In this document: positions 31,501-39,993 of the stretch, piece by piece
Layout: every line of letters begins with the position of its first letter
How positions within the stretch are numbered: position 1 is the stretch's first letter
Source of the DNA: Paractinoplanes toevensis
Lineage (GTDB): Bacteria > Actinomycetota > Actinomycetes > Mycobacteriales > Micromonosporaceae
Reading direction: 5' to 3'
NCBI RefSeq assembly: GCF_018332695.1
Contig: NZ_BOQN01000150.1
Location: forward strand, 1 to 44,033
DNA: 44,033 nt
Notes under the pieces: generated by a model
Told to the model about the DNA's origin: nothing
Databases searched by the model: none
Seen by the model: the letters and a program-made list of their open reading frames with translations, nothing else
Position numbers and translations under genes: made by a program

Positions 31501-33363
31501 ATGCCGGAGAGGGACCCTGGGGCTGGGCACAGCTCACGACTGCTCCGCGGCCTGATCTGGGCGGGCGTACTGCTCGCGCCACTGGCCGCGGTCGTCGTGC
31601 TGCTCGGTCAAAGCTCGAACTCGGTGCGCTTCGCCGTGCTGCTGATCGCCGTGAGTGTCGTGCTGGTCGGTTCGTCGGTCCTGATCCGCAGCGACCCGGT
31701 GCTGCAAGAGGGCCACGTGGAGGACCGCGTCGCCGAGGAGGTCCAGGCCCTGCGCGCACAACTGCGCGCCGAGTTCGGCCGCGCCGCGGCCACGGCCCCA
31801 GCCGCGCCCCCGGCCCAGGAGCGCTCCGGCTTCTTCCAGGACGCCCCCATGGCCGCCGAGGACGACCCGTTCCCGGCCGGCCCACCGCCCCGCCGCCCCC
31901 AGCCCGACCCGGCCTTCGCCGGCGGAGGCCGCGCCAGCGTCCCAGCCCCAGCAGCAGCAGGAGCCGCCGTCGCCACGGCCCGCCCGGCAAAGCCCGGCCC
32001 GAACGGCCCCGGCCCCGGCGGTCCCGGCCCGAACGGCTTCGGCCAAGGTGGCCCCCGCTCCGGGGGTCCCGGCCCGAATGGCCCCGGCCCTGGTGGTTCC
32101 GGCTCGAACGGCATGGGTCCTGGTGGTCCGGGCCCGAACGGTGTCGGCCCCGCCGGTCGCGCCGCCAACGGTCCCGGCAGCTCCCGCCCCGGCGCTCCTG
32201 GTCCCGGGTTCGGGCCTAACGGGCGTCGCGAGCCGGGTATGTCCACCGGCGACCCTCGCGAGCCCGGCCGGACGAGCGGCAGCCGCCCGGTCCCCGGTGT
32301 GGCCTCCGCCGCCATCCCGCGCCAGCGGGGCGCCGCCTCGGTGCCCGTGCCACCCTCCTCGCCGGCCCCGCCGCGAGCCGCGGCCGCGGTCCGTCCCGGC
32401 AGCGTCCAGTACGGCCGTTCGGAGTCCCTGGACGGCGACTTCGGCGCCAGCAACGGCTACGCCGATGTGCCGCCCGGTGCCACCGGTTACCCGGGCGGCT
32501 CCTACGGCGTGCCCCAGGCCAACGGCTACGGCGCCGGGCCCGGTTACGACGACGGCTACGACCCGGCGGGGGAGAGCTACGACGCCTACGGCACCGACTA
32601 CGGCTACGCCGGCGCGAACGGCTTCGGCCCGGCCGGTGAGGACTACGCCTACGGTCCGGTCGCCAACAACTTCGGCCCGTCGGGCAACGGCTACGGGCCG
32701 CCCGCGAACGGCTATGGCCGAGACGCCGACCGGCCCGGCCCAGGCCCCAACGGTTTCGACTCGTCCGGCAACAGTTACGGGCCATCCGCGAACGGCTACG
32801 GCGGGGACAGCGACGACCAGGGCCCGGCAGCGAACAGTTTCGGCGCGGGCGGCAACGAACCGGGCGCGGGCGCCAACGGGCACGGCGCGGCCGGCAGCGG
32901 CTACGCCGCGAGCGCCGGCGGCTACGGCCCGGCCGGCAACGGGCACGGCGCGGGTGCAAACGGGCACGGTCCGGGTGTCAGCGGGCACGGCTCGGGTGTC
33001 AGCGGGCACGGCTCGGGTGTCAGCGGACACGGCCCGGGTATCAGCGGACACGGCCCCGGTGGCAATGGCTTCGGGCCGTCGAACTACGGCTATGGCCCGG
33101 CGGCGGGCGGCTACGCGCAGGGTGACGACGGCTACGGTCCGGACGACGGCGCCTATGGGCCGTCGCAGGGGGACCTCGACTCGGACGGCTACGGGCTGGA
33201 CGGGGGCTACGAAGGGCCGCTCACCACCGGCGACCCCAACTATCGCGCTCGGCGGCACCGGCCCTCGGCCAACGACACCAACATCGGGTCGCTCGCCGAC
33301 TTCGCCGAGTATGACGGCTGGCAGCCCGACGAGCGCTACGTGCAGGGTTACGGCCGCCGGTAG
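31501..33363 (+). CDS. Membrane-anchored Gly/Asn/Tyr/Pro-rich repeat protein
   Basis: A 620-residue protein. Residues about 15-62 form two membrane helices (LIWAGVLLAPLAAVVVLL and FAVLLIAVSVVLVGSSVLI), followed by a short coiled-coil-like stretch (VAEEVQALRAQLRAEFG). The next 450 residues are low complexity: GPGPGGPGPNG repeats, then NGYGP/NSYGP repeats, then a tandem VSGHGSG array. The last 60 residues are more ordinary (ANDTNIGSLADFAEYDGWQ, then RYVQGYGRR) and may be a conserved motif. With two helices the tail should be cytoplasmic. Its sequence resembles phase-separating or elastic low-complexity proteins; function unknown. Converges on nuoD with 3 nt between stops. Confidence 0.8.
   Translation: MPERDPGAGHSSRLLRGLIWAGVLLAPLAAVVVLLGQSSNSVRFAVLLIAVSVVLVGSSVLIRSDPVLQEGHVEDRVAEEVQALRAQLRAEFGRAAATAPAAPPAQERSGFFQDAPMAAEDDPFPAGPPPRRPQPDPAFAGGGRASVPAPAAAGAAVATARPAKPGPNGPGPGGPGPNGFGQGGPRSGGPGPNGPGPGGSGSNGMGPGGPGPNGVGPAGRAANGPGSSRPGAPGPGFGPNGRREPGMSTGDPREPGRTSGSRPVPGVASAAIPRQRGAASVPVPPSSPAPPRAAAAVRPGSVQYGRSESLDGDFGASNGYADVPPGATGYPGGSYGVPQANGYGAGPGYDDGYDPAGESYDAYGTDYGYAGANGFGPAGEDYAYGPVANNFGPSGNGYGPPANGYGRDADRPGPGPNGFDSSGNSYGPSANGYGGDSDDQGPAANSFGAGGNEPGAGANGHGAAGSGYAASAGGYGPAGNGHGAGANGHGPGVSGHGSGVSGHGSGVSGHGPGISGHGPGGNGFGPSNYGYGPAAGGYAQGDDGYGPDDGAYGPSQGDLDSDGYGLDGGYEGPLTTGDPNYRARRHRPSANDTNIGSLADFAEYDGWQPDERYVQGYGRR
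32941..33060 (+). repeat. 21-bp tandem repeat inside the repeat-protein gene
   Basis: Units close to GGTGTCAGCGGGCACGGCTC (plus one G) repeat about four times exactly or nearly so, with degenerate units on either side, encoding the heptad VSGHGSG. The in-frame 21-bp period means copy number can change without breaking the reading frame. Confidence 0.75.
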
Positions 33364-33366
33364 GTC

Positions 33367-34512
33367 CTACTTGTCGATGTCGCCGACCACGAAGAACATC
33401 GAGCCGAGGATGGCGATCAGGTCGGGGACCAGGCAGCCGGGGATCAGCGTGGCCAGGGCCTGCACGTTCGCGTAGGACGCGGTGCGCATCTTCAGGCGCC
33501 ACGGCGTCTTCTCGCCTCGGGACACCAGGTAGTACCCGTTGATGCCGAGCGGGTTCTCGGTCCACGCGTAGGTGTGGCCCTCGGGTGCCTTGACCACCTT
33601 CGGCAGGCGTACGTTCACCGGTCCGGAGATCTTGTCGACCCGGTCCAGGCACTCCTCGGCGAGGTCGAGCGACACGTAGGCCTGGTCCAGCAACACCTCG
33701 AACCGGGCGTGACAGTCACCGCTCTTCTTCGTCACCACGGGCACGGTGAGCTGGTCGTACGCCAAATAGGGCTCGTCTCGGCGCAGGTCGAAGTCGAGCC
33801 CGGAGGCCCGCGCGACCGGCCCGGACGCGCCGAAGGCGGCGGCCTGGGCGGCGGTCAGCACCCCTACCCCGACGGTGCGGGCGAGGAAGATGTCGTTCTT
33901 GCGGATGACGTTGTCGAGGTCGGGCAGTCGCTTGCGGACCGTCTTGATCGCCTGCCGGGCCCGGGTGGTCCACCCGGCCGGGACCTCCTCCTTGATGCCG
34001 CCGACCCGGTTGAACATGTAGTGCATCCGGCCGCCGGTGGCCTCTTCCATGACGGCTTGCAGGGTTTCCCGCTCGCGGAACGCGTAGAACATCGGCGTGA
34101 TCGCGCCGATCTCCAGGGGGTAGGACCCGAGGAACATCAGGTGGTTGAGCACCCGGTTGAGCTCGGCCAGGGCGGTGCGCAGCCAGATCGCGCGCTCCGG
34201 CACCTCGATGCCCATCAACCGTTCGACGGCGAGGGCGACACCCAGCTCGTTGGCGAACGCGGACAGCCAGTCGTGCCGGTTGGCCAGCATGATGATCTGC
34301 CGGTAGTCGCGCACCTCGAACAGTTTCTCGGCGCCGCGGTGCATGTAGCCGACGATCGGCTCACAGGTCACCACCCGCTCGCCGTCGAGAGTGAGCTTGA
34401 GCCGCAGCACGCCGTGCGTGGACGGGTGCTGCGGACCGATGTTGAGCACCATGTCGGCCGTGTCGAGCCCGGCACCGGTCCCGACCGTCATCTCCCGCAG
34501 CGCATCCGTCAC
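33367..34512 (-). CDS. nuoD: NADH-quinone oxidoreductase subunit D, orphan copy (NuoD2-like)
   Basis: A 381-residue 49-kDa-type subunit of complex I, forming the quinone-site floor with NuoB. Family features: NIGPQHPSTHGVLRL, EPIVGYMHRGAEKLFE, NRVGGIKEEVPAGW and the C-terminal IAILGSMFFVVGDIDK. No other nuo gene is nearby, so this is a stand-alone copy, as with nuoD2 in Streptomyces. GTG 34512 overlaps the methyltransferase stop (GTGA). R79 in LANRHDW aligns with the region of the arginine that NDUFAF7 dimethylates in the mitochondrial 49-kDa subunit; this alignment was made by eye. Confidence 0.9.
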   Translation of the reverse strand: MTDALREMTVGTGAGLDTADMVLNIGPQHPSTHGVLRLKLTLDGERVVTCEPIVGYMHRGAEKLFEVRDYRQIIMLANRHDWLSAFANELGVALAVERLMGIEVPERAIWLRTALAELNRVLNHLMFLGSYPLEIGAITPMFYAFRERETLQAVMEEATGGRMHYMFNRVGGIKEEVPAGWTTRARQAIKTVRKRLPDLDNVIRKNDIFLARTVGVGVLTAAQAAAFGASGPVARASGLDFDLRRDEPYLAYDQLTVPVVTKKSGDCHARFEVLLDQAYVSLDLAEECLDRVDKISGPVNVRLPKVVKAPEGHTYAWTENPLGINGYYLVSRGEKTPWRLKMRTASYANVQALATLIPGCLVPDLIAILGSMFFVVGDIDK

Positions 34513-35474
34513 TGGAGCATGCTCCCATGTGAATTCAGACCGACCGTGTGCAGCAGCCACCAATGGCTGCCGAGGCCGCCCGGTTCGATCAGCTCGGCGG
34601 CGGCGCCGGCCGCCGCCAGCGCCCGCACATATCCGCCCGGATCACTACGGGCGCGATCAATCGGTGGCCGGGCGCCGTCGATCCCGAGCGCTTTCAGCGC
34701 CTCCCGCTGGGTGATCATTTCGTACGGGGTACCCGTAGCGATGGCCACCGCGTCCATCGCTACGTGTGCCGTGACGTCGCAGGTCCCGTCCGGCACCGGC
34801 ATCACCTGTCGTCCGCTCCGGAATCCGGTGAGGGTGCCGTCGAGCGGCCGGACCGCGCGTAGGTGCCCGTAGTCGACGGCGAGCGCGCAGCCCCGCCGCA
34901 CCTGCCCGACCGCGTCCGCCCAGGCGGCATCGCGAGTCCAGCCGATCTCGGCCCGCCCGGGCCGCGGCCACCACCGGCTCAGCCAGAACAGGTCGGCCGC
35001 GTCGACCGGCCCGCCCAGCGATTCGAGGCCGGTGGCCGGGTCGACCAGCACCTTCCGCAGCCGCCCGTGGTCGTCGACGTCGGCCACGTCGAGCGGCACG
35101 TTGTCCAGCCACTCGGTCGCGATCAACAGGCCGACGATGTCGCCGGGGATGTCCGGGCGCCAGGCGATCGCCGGATCGAGCCCGGCCGGCCGGGGCGCCA
35201 CCTCGACGGCGGTCATCCGGACCCGCGGCGGCAGCAGTTGCCGGAGCATGCCGAGCAGCTCGCCACGACCGGCGCCGACATCGACCAGGTGGAACACCTT
35301 GGGGTGGCCGAGGGCCGCGTCGACCCGCTCGACCAGCCGCAGCAGGGCGCCCGCGAACAGCGGCGACGCGTGCACGCTGGTCCGGAAATGCTCGGCCGGA
35401 CCGGTGGCGGCGCGCGTGAAGAAACCCGCCGGCCCGTACAGCCCGGCGGCCATCGCCGCGCGCCATCCCGTCAC
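34509..35474 (-). CDS. SAM-dependent methyltransferase, MidA/NDUFAF7 family
   Basis: A 321-residue class I methyltransferase of the DUF185/MidA family. It begins with YGPAGFFTR ... EHFRTSVHASPLFAGAL, matching the family's G-x-x-DF-x-TS start, then the SAM-binding VDVGAGRGELL, the TEWLDNVPLDV motif in place of NELLDNxP, and AVDYGHL, followed by GTCDVTAHVAMDAV (family DITAHVDF). The human member NDUFAF7 methylates an arginine of NDUFS2, the NuoD homologue. Here the gene overlaps nuoD by 4 nt, making NuoD the obvious candidate substrate. Start at GTG 35474, with TATGGT ending 6 nt upstream (leaderless). Confidence 0.88.
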   Translation of the reverse strand: MTGWRAAMAAGLYGPAGFFTRAATGPAEHFRTSVHASPLFAGALLRLVERVDAALGHPKVFHLVDVGAGRGELLGMLRQLLPPRVRMTAVEVAPRPAGLDPAIAWRPDIPGDIVGLLIATEWLDNVPLDVADVDDHGRLRKVLVDPATGLESLGGPVDAADLFWLSRWWPRPGRAEIGWTRDAAWADAVGQVRRGCALAVDYGHLRAVRPLDGTLTGFRSGRQVMPVPDGTCDVTAHVAMDAVAIATGTPYEMITQREALKALGIDGARPPIDRARSDPGGYVRALAAAGAAAELIEPGGLGSHWWLLHTVGLNSHGSMLQ

Positions 35475-35592
35475 ACCCTCACCATAGGCCGCGCGGCGGC
35501 CGTGCAGTTGACCACACGTTGTTGTCACGGGCGTGTTACGGGTGCACACAATTGCCCCGACCGGTACCCCATCTCGAGGACTGGATCCGCAT

Positions 35593-36453
35593 ATGAAACG
35601 CACCCTCACCGTCGGTGTCGTCGGCGCCGGGCGGGTAGGCGCCGTGGTCGGCGCCGCCCTGAACGCGGCCGGCCATCGGGTCGTGGCCGCGGCGGCGGTT
35701 TCCGCGGCCTCCCGTGATCGCGCCGCGCGGCTGCTGCCCGAGGCGGCGATCCTGCCGGCCGACGACGTGGCCCGGGCCGCCGACGATCTTCTGCTGCTGG
35801 CGGTGCCGGACGACGCGCTGGGTGGGGTGGTCGCCGGACTGGCCACCACCGGCGCCCTGCGGCCCGGTCAGGTCGTGGCGCACACCTCGGGCGCTCATGG
35901 ACTCGCCGTTCTGGGCGATGTGCAGGGCATGGCCCTGCATCCCGCGATGACCTTCACGGGCGCCGACGCGGACCTCGACCGGCTGCCCGGCATCGCCTGG
36001 GGCGTGACCACGCCGGATCGGGCGTTCGCCACCCGGCTGGTGGCCGACCTGGGCGGCATCCCGGAGTGGATCGCCGAGGACAGCCGCCCGCTCTACCACG
36101 CGGCCCTCGCGCACGGCGCGAACCACCTGGTCACCCTGGTCAACGAGGCCGCCGACCTGCTGCGCGCGGCCGGTGTCGAGGACACCGAGCGGGTGCTCGG
36201 CCCGCTGCTGCGGGCGGCGCTCGACAATGCGCTGCGGCTCGGTGACGCCGCCCTGACCGGCCCGGTCTCCCGCGGCGACGCCGGCACGGTGGCCAAGCAT
36301 CTGGACCGGATGCCGGCCGACGCCGCCGGCACCTACCTCGCTCTGGCCCGCCGCACCGCGGGCCGCGCGATCGCTTCCGGCCGCCTGCGCCCGCAGGACG
36401 CGGCCCTTCTGATGGACGTCCTGTCCGGTGCCACGGTGGGGAGTGCGCTGTGA
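35593..36453 (+). CDS. Rossmann-like / DUF2520 oxidoreductase-like protein
   Basis: A 286-residue protein corresponding to Rv3603c by synteny and to the Rossmann-like plus DUF2520 domain pair. The dinucleotide-binding GVVGAGRVGAVVG is at residues 7-19; VAHTSGAHGLAVL and ALHPAMTFTG follow; the C-terminal half is all-helical, as in 6-phosphogluconate dehydrogenase-like or ketopantoate reductase-like enzymes. Start at ATG 35593, not the in-frame 35533 codon that precedes any ribosome-binding signal. It overlaps panC (GTGA), which has led to suggestions of a pantothenate-related reductase role; unproven. Confidence 0.88.
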   Translation: MKRTLTVGVVGAGRVGAVVGAALNAAGHRVVAAAAVSAASRDRAARLLPEAAILPADDVARAADDLLLLAVPDDALGGVVAGLATTGALRPGQVVAHTSGAHGLAVLGDVQGMALHPAMTFTGADADLDRLPGIAWGVTTPDRAFATRLVADLGGIPEWIAEDSRPLYHAALAHGANHLVTLVNEAADLLRAAGVEDTERVLGPLLRAALDNALRLGDAALTGPVSRGDAGTVAKHLDRMPADAAGTYLALARRTAGRAIASGRLRPQDAALLMDVLSGATVGSAL

Positions 36454-37280
36454 CCGAGGTGATCCACACCCGCGCGGAGCTCGCGGCCGCGGTGGCCGCC
36501 GCTCCCGGCGAGGTCGCCGTGGTGATGACCATGGGTGCCCTGCACGAGGGGCACCGCACGCTGATCCGGACGGCCCGCGAGCGGTCGGCGTTCGTGCTGG
36601 TCACCATCTTCGTGAACCCGCTGCAGTTCGGGCCGAACGAGGACTTCGCGAAGTACCCGCGCACGCTCGAGGCGGACGTCGAGGCGTGCCGGGCCGAGGG
36701 CGTGGCGGTGGTGTTCGCGCCGAGCCGCGAGGAGATCTATCCGGGCGGCGCCCCGCAGATCACCATGAACGCCGGCTCGATCGGCGAGCTGCTCGAGGGC
36801 GCGAGCCGTCCCGGGCACTTCGCCGGCATGCTCACCGTGGTCGAGAAGCTGCTCCTGCTGACCCGCGCGGACGTGGCGTTCTTCGGCGAGAAGGACTTCC
36901 AGCAGCTGGCCCTGATCCGCCGGATGGTGCACGACCTGGAGCTGGGCGTCGAGATCGTCGGCGTGCCGACCGTCCGCGAGCCGGACGGCCTGGCCATGTC
37001 GAGCCGCAACCGCTTCCTGTCGCCGGACGAGCGGCGGGCCGCGCTGGCCCTGTCCCGGGCGCTGCGGCTCGGTGCCGAGCAGACCGACGCCGAGGCGGTG
37101 CTGGCGACCGCCACCAAGCTTCTCGCCGAGGAGCCGTCCGTCCGGGTCGACTATCTGGCGCTGACCGACCTCCATCTCGGCCCGGCGCCCGCCGAGGGGC
37201 CGGGCCGCCTGTTGGTCGCGGCGAAGGTCGGCACCACCCGTCTGATCGACAACGTCGCGGTGCACCTCGTGCGGCGTTAG
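36450..37280 (+). CDS. panC: Pantothenate synthetase
   Basis: A 276-residue nucleotidyltransferase-superfamily ligase joining pantoate and beta-alanine with ATP. Motifs: MTMGALHEGH (HIGH-type), IFVNPLQFGPNEDF, FFGEKDFQQLALIRRM and the KMSKS-equivalent SSRNRFLS. GTG 36450 overlaps the DUF2520 stop. The usual next gene, panD, is not here; a lipoprotein gene and nadB follow instead. Confidence 0.97.
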   Translation: MTEVIHTRAELAAAVAAAPGEVAVVMTMGALHEGHRTLIRTARERSAFVLVTIFVNPLQFGPNEDFAKYPRTLEADVEACRAEGVAVVFAPSREEIYPGGAPQITMNAGSIGELLEGASRPGHFAGMLTVVEKLLLLTRADVAFFGEKDFQQLALIRRMVHDLELGVEIVGVPTVREPDGLAMSSRNRFLSPDERRAALALSRALRLGAEQTDAEAVLATATKLLAEEPSVRVDYLALTDLHLGPAPAEGPGRLLVAAKVGTTRLIDNVAVHLVRR

Positions 37281-37376
37281 CGCTCACCACGTACACAAAC
37301 CGGGGTTTTCGCCTTTCGTTGTTTAAATCGCCTTATCATCGGAATTCCGGGCGAAAACGACGGGAGTTCACGGGCT

Positions 37377-38285
37377 ATGCGACACCTGGGTATCCGGCTG
37401 GGTTTCTCGGCTGCCCTGGTGATGGTGGTGACCGCGTGCGCCGCACCGGGCGGAGTCGACGGCGATCTCACCAACGGATGGTCCGTCATGGCGGCCGCCA
37501 CCGCGTTCGAGCCGGCGGCCGGAACCTGTCACGGGGCCACCTTCAACGCCATCGGCGCCCGCTCCACCTACGACGAGCTGGACTGTCAGCTGCGGCACCG
37601 GACCGAGACGGTCTACGTGGGCACCTACGAGTCGCCGGCCGCCGATGCCGAGTCGCCGCCCGCCGAGGGCTCGGCCGGCGCCGCGACCGCCTACAAGGTC
37701 TGCGACGAGAAGACCACCACCTACGTCGGTGGCCCCTGGCGCAACGCCCGCCTCTGGATCGGCGTCACCCACCCGACCGCCGCCGCCTGGACCGGCGGGT
37801 CGCGCTGGTTCCGCTGCGAGGCGGTCGAGCTCAGCACGGTGGAGGACGACGGCGGCCTGGTGCAGCGGGTCGGCAGCCTCCGTAGCGTGCTCGCCGACGG
37901 CACGTCTGAGCTGATGCTCACCTGCTACGCGGTGGCCCAGGACAGCACCGGCGCGATCGCCGGCATGCCGGCCGTCGCCTGCGACGCCAAGCACAACGCC
38001 GAGTACGTCGGCGTCTGGTACGCGAAGGACCTGTCTTTCCCCAAGGACGACGCCACCTGGGCGAAGTTCCACGACGGATGCCGCGGGCTGATCGCCGGTT
38101 ACGTCGGCGTGCCCAACGACGCCGATCTTCAATTCCGCACCGGCGTGGTGTCGTTGCCCGGCAACGCAGACGTATGGGCGCTCGGTGATTTCGGCGTACG
38201 CTGCTATCTCTGGCTGGACGGCGCCGAGTTGAGCTCGACCCTGAAGGGCAAGGGCCCGAAGAGCCTCCCCATCCAGTACAAGTAA
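37377..38285 (+). CDS. Lipoprotein with tandem septum-formation-type domains
   Basis: A 302-residue secreted lipoprotein with lipobox VTAC (C21). Two internally related segments are visible: GTCHGATFNAIG ... DELDCQLRHRTETVYVG, and LTCYAVAQDSTG ... AVACDAKHNAEYVGVW. They match the C-(20-30)-C-x-x-xH-x-x-E-V pattern of the actinobacterial Septum_form domain. Further cysteines (KVCDEK, RCEAVE, GCRGL, RCYLW) likely form disulfides. It lies between panC and nadB with its own upstream gap of 96 bp. Role in division is only suggested by the domain name. Confidence 0.78.
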   Translation: MRHLGIRLGFSAALVMVVTACAAPGGVDGDLTNGWSVMAAATAFEPAAGTCHGATFNAIGARSTYDELDCQLRHRTETVYVGTYESPAADAESPPAEGSAGAATAYKVCDEKTTTYVGGPWRNARLWIGVTHPTAAAWTGGSRWFRCEAVELSTVEDDGGLVQRVGSLRSVLADGTSELMLTCYAVAQDSTGAIAGMPAVACDAKHNAEYVGVWYAKDLSFPKDDATWAKFHDGCRGLIAGYVGVPNDADLQFRTGVVSLPGNADVWALGDFGVRCYLWLDGAELSSTLKGKGPKSLPIQYK

Positions 38286-38297
38286 TGCCCACCACTG

Positions 38298-38320
38298 AGC
38301 CCGCCCCCGCGGCGGGCTCC
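38298..38320 (+). terminator. Hairpin between the lipoprotein and nadB
   Basis: GAGCCCGCC (38298-38306) pairs perfectly with GGCGGGCTC (38312-38320) around a 5-nt loop, 12 nt past the lipoprotein stop. No T tail follows, so termination may be partial. Confidence 0.55.
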
Positions 38321-38346
38321 GGTCACCGGCGGGGTGTACTGAGCAG

Positions 38347-39993
38347 ATGTCACTTCTCGCCGACCTTCCGGAGCTGCCGCGCCGGCTCGCCGCCGCCGAC
38401 CCGGGTTGGAGCGAGACCACCGACGTGCTGGTCGTCGGCTCCGGCGTGGCCGGCCTGACCGCCGCCCTGCACCTGCGGGAACAAGGGCTGCACGTCACGG
38501 TGGTCACCAAGGTGAACATCGACGACGGTTCCACCCGATGGGCCCAGGGCGGGATCGCCGCGGTGCTCGATCCGCTGGACACCCCGGCCGCGCACGCCAA
38601 CGACACCGAGATCGCCGGCGTCGGGCTGTGCGACCCGGCCGCCGTGCGGGTTCTCGTCGAGGAGGGCCCGGCCCGGGTTCGCGAGTTGATGCGGATCGGC
38701 GCGGAGTTCGACCGGCACGAGGACGGCTCGCTGATGCTCACCCGCGAGGGCGGCCACCGGGCCGACCGGATCGTGCACGCCGGCGGCGACGCCACCGGTG
38801 CCGAGGTGCAGCGGGCGCTGCACGAGGCGGTGCGCCGCGACCCGTGGATCCGCCTGGTCGAGCACGCGCTGGTCCTCGACCTGCTGCGCGGCGCCGACGG
38901 CCGGGCCTGCGGGCTCACCCTGCACGTGCTGGGCGAGGGCTCGGCCGACGGCGTGGGCGCGATCCTGGCCCGGGCCGTGGTGCTGGCCACCGGCGGGATG
39001 GGGCAGATCTACTCGTCCACCACCAACCCGTCGGTCTCCACCGGCGACGGGGTGGCCCTCGCGATGCGGGCCGGCGCGGTCGTCACCGACGTGGAGTTCG
39101 TGCAGTTCCACCCGACCTCGTTCGTCAGCGCGGCGGTCACCTCGGTGCAGCGGCCGCTGATCTCCGAGGCGCTCCGCGGCGAGGGCGCCCACCTGGTCGA
39201 CGAGAGCGGCAAACGGTTCATGGTGGGTCAGCACGAGCTGGCCGAGCTGGCGCCGCGCGACGTGGTGGCCAAGGGCATCCACCGGGTGTTGCGGGCCACC
39301 GGCGCCGACCACGTCTACCTGGACGCCCGGCACCTCGGCCGGGAGTTCCTCGAGCACCGCTTCCCGACGATCGTGGCGTCCACCCGGGCGGCCGGCGTCG
39401 ACCCGGCCACCGAGCTCATCCCGGTCGCGCCGGCCGCGCACTACGCCTCCGGCGGCGTGCGCACCGACCTGCACGGCCGCACCAGCATCCCGGGGCTCTA
39501 CGCCTGCGGCGAGGTGGCCTGCACCGGCGTGCACGGCGCCAACCGCCTGGCCAGCAATTCGCTGCTGGAGGGCCTGGTCTTCGCCCGGCGGATCGCCGAC
39601 GACATCGCCCGCGACCTGCCGCCGCAGGCCGAGCCGGCTCCGGTCAGAGAAACGCCGGCCTGGGTGGCTGATCCGGCGATCCGCGCCGACGTGCAGCGGG
39701 CGATGACCCGCGGCGCCGGCGTGCTGCGATCGGCCGACTCGCTGGCCGGCACCGCCAAGGAGCTGAGCCGCCTCGCCGAGCAGCGCACCACCCCGCACAA
39801 CGCGGCCTGGGAGGCGACCAACCTGCTGACCGTGGCGTCCGCGCTGGTGGCGTCGGCGCAGACGCGGCGGGAGACGCGCGGCTGTCACTGGCGGGAGGAT
39901 TTCCCGGTGGCCGAGGACGAGTGGCGCGGCCACCTGCTGAACGGACTGAGCCCCAAGGGGCGGCTCACCCAGACCTTCGAGGAGATGGCGTGA
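38347..39993 (+). CDS. nadB: L-aspartate oxidase
   Basis: A 548-residue FAD enzyme oxidising aspartate to iminoaspartate in de novo NAD synthesis. Visible features: FAD-binding VVGSGVAGLTAALHL, the TRWAQGGIAAVL flavin loop, EFVQFHPTSF, RGEGAHLVDESGKRFM and the closing GLYACGEVACTGVHGANRLASNS cut here into GEVACTGVHGANRLASNS. nadC follows with a 4-nt overlap. The quinolinate synthase gene nadA, often first in such operons, is not upstream here. Confidence 0.96.
   Translation: MSLLADLPELPRRLAAADPGWSETTDVLVVGSGVAGLTAALHLREQGLHVTVVTKVNIDDGSTRWAQGGIAAVLDPLDTPAAHANDTEIAGVGLCDPAAVRVLVEEGPARVRELMRIGAEFDRHEDGSLMLTREGGHRADRIVHAGGDATGAEVQRALHEAVRRDPWIRLVEHALVLDLLRGADGRACGLTLHVLGEGSADGVGAILARAVVLATGGMGQIYSSTTNPSVSTGDGVALAMRAGAVVTDVEFVQFHPTSFVSAAVTSVQRPLISEALRGEGAHLVDESGKRFMVGQHELAELAPRDVVAKGIHRVLRATGADHVYLDARHLGREFLEHRFPTIVASTRAAGVDPATELIPVAPAAHYASGGVRTDLHGRTSIPGLYACGEVACTGVHGANRLASNSLLEGLVFARRIADDIARDLPPQAEPAPVRETPAWVADPAIRADVQRAMTRGAGVLRSADSLAGTAKELSRLAEQRTTPHNAAWEATNLLTVASALVASAQTRRETRGCHWREDFPVAEDEWRGHLLNGLSPKGRLTQTFEEMA

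Noticed and set aside
31534..33258. 574-codon Val/Ala/Arg-rich minus-strand frame opposite the repeat protein
   Set aside because: The plus-strand frame has two clean membrane helices, a -10 element and a structured C-terminus; the minus frame is merely the complement of repetitive DNA.
33367..34512. Part of a complete nuo (complex I) operon
   Set aside because: Neighbours on both sides are unrelated (repeat protein, methyltransferase), so it is an isolated nuoD copy.
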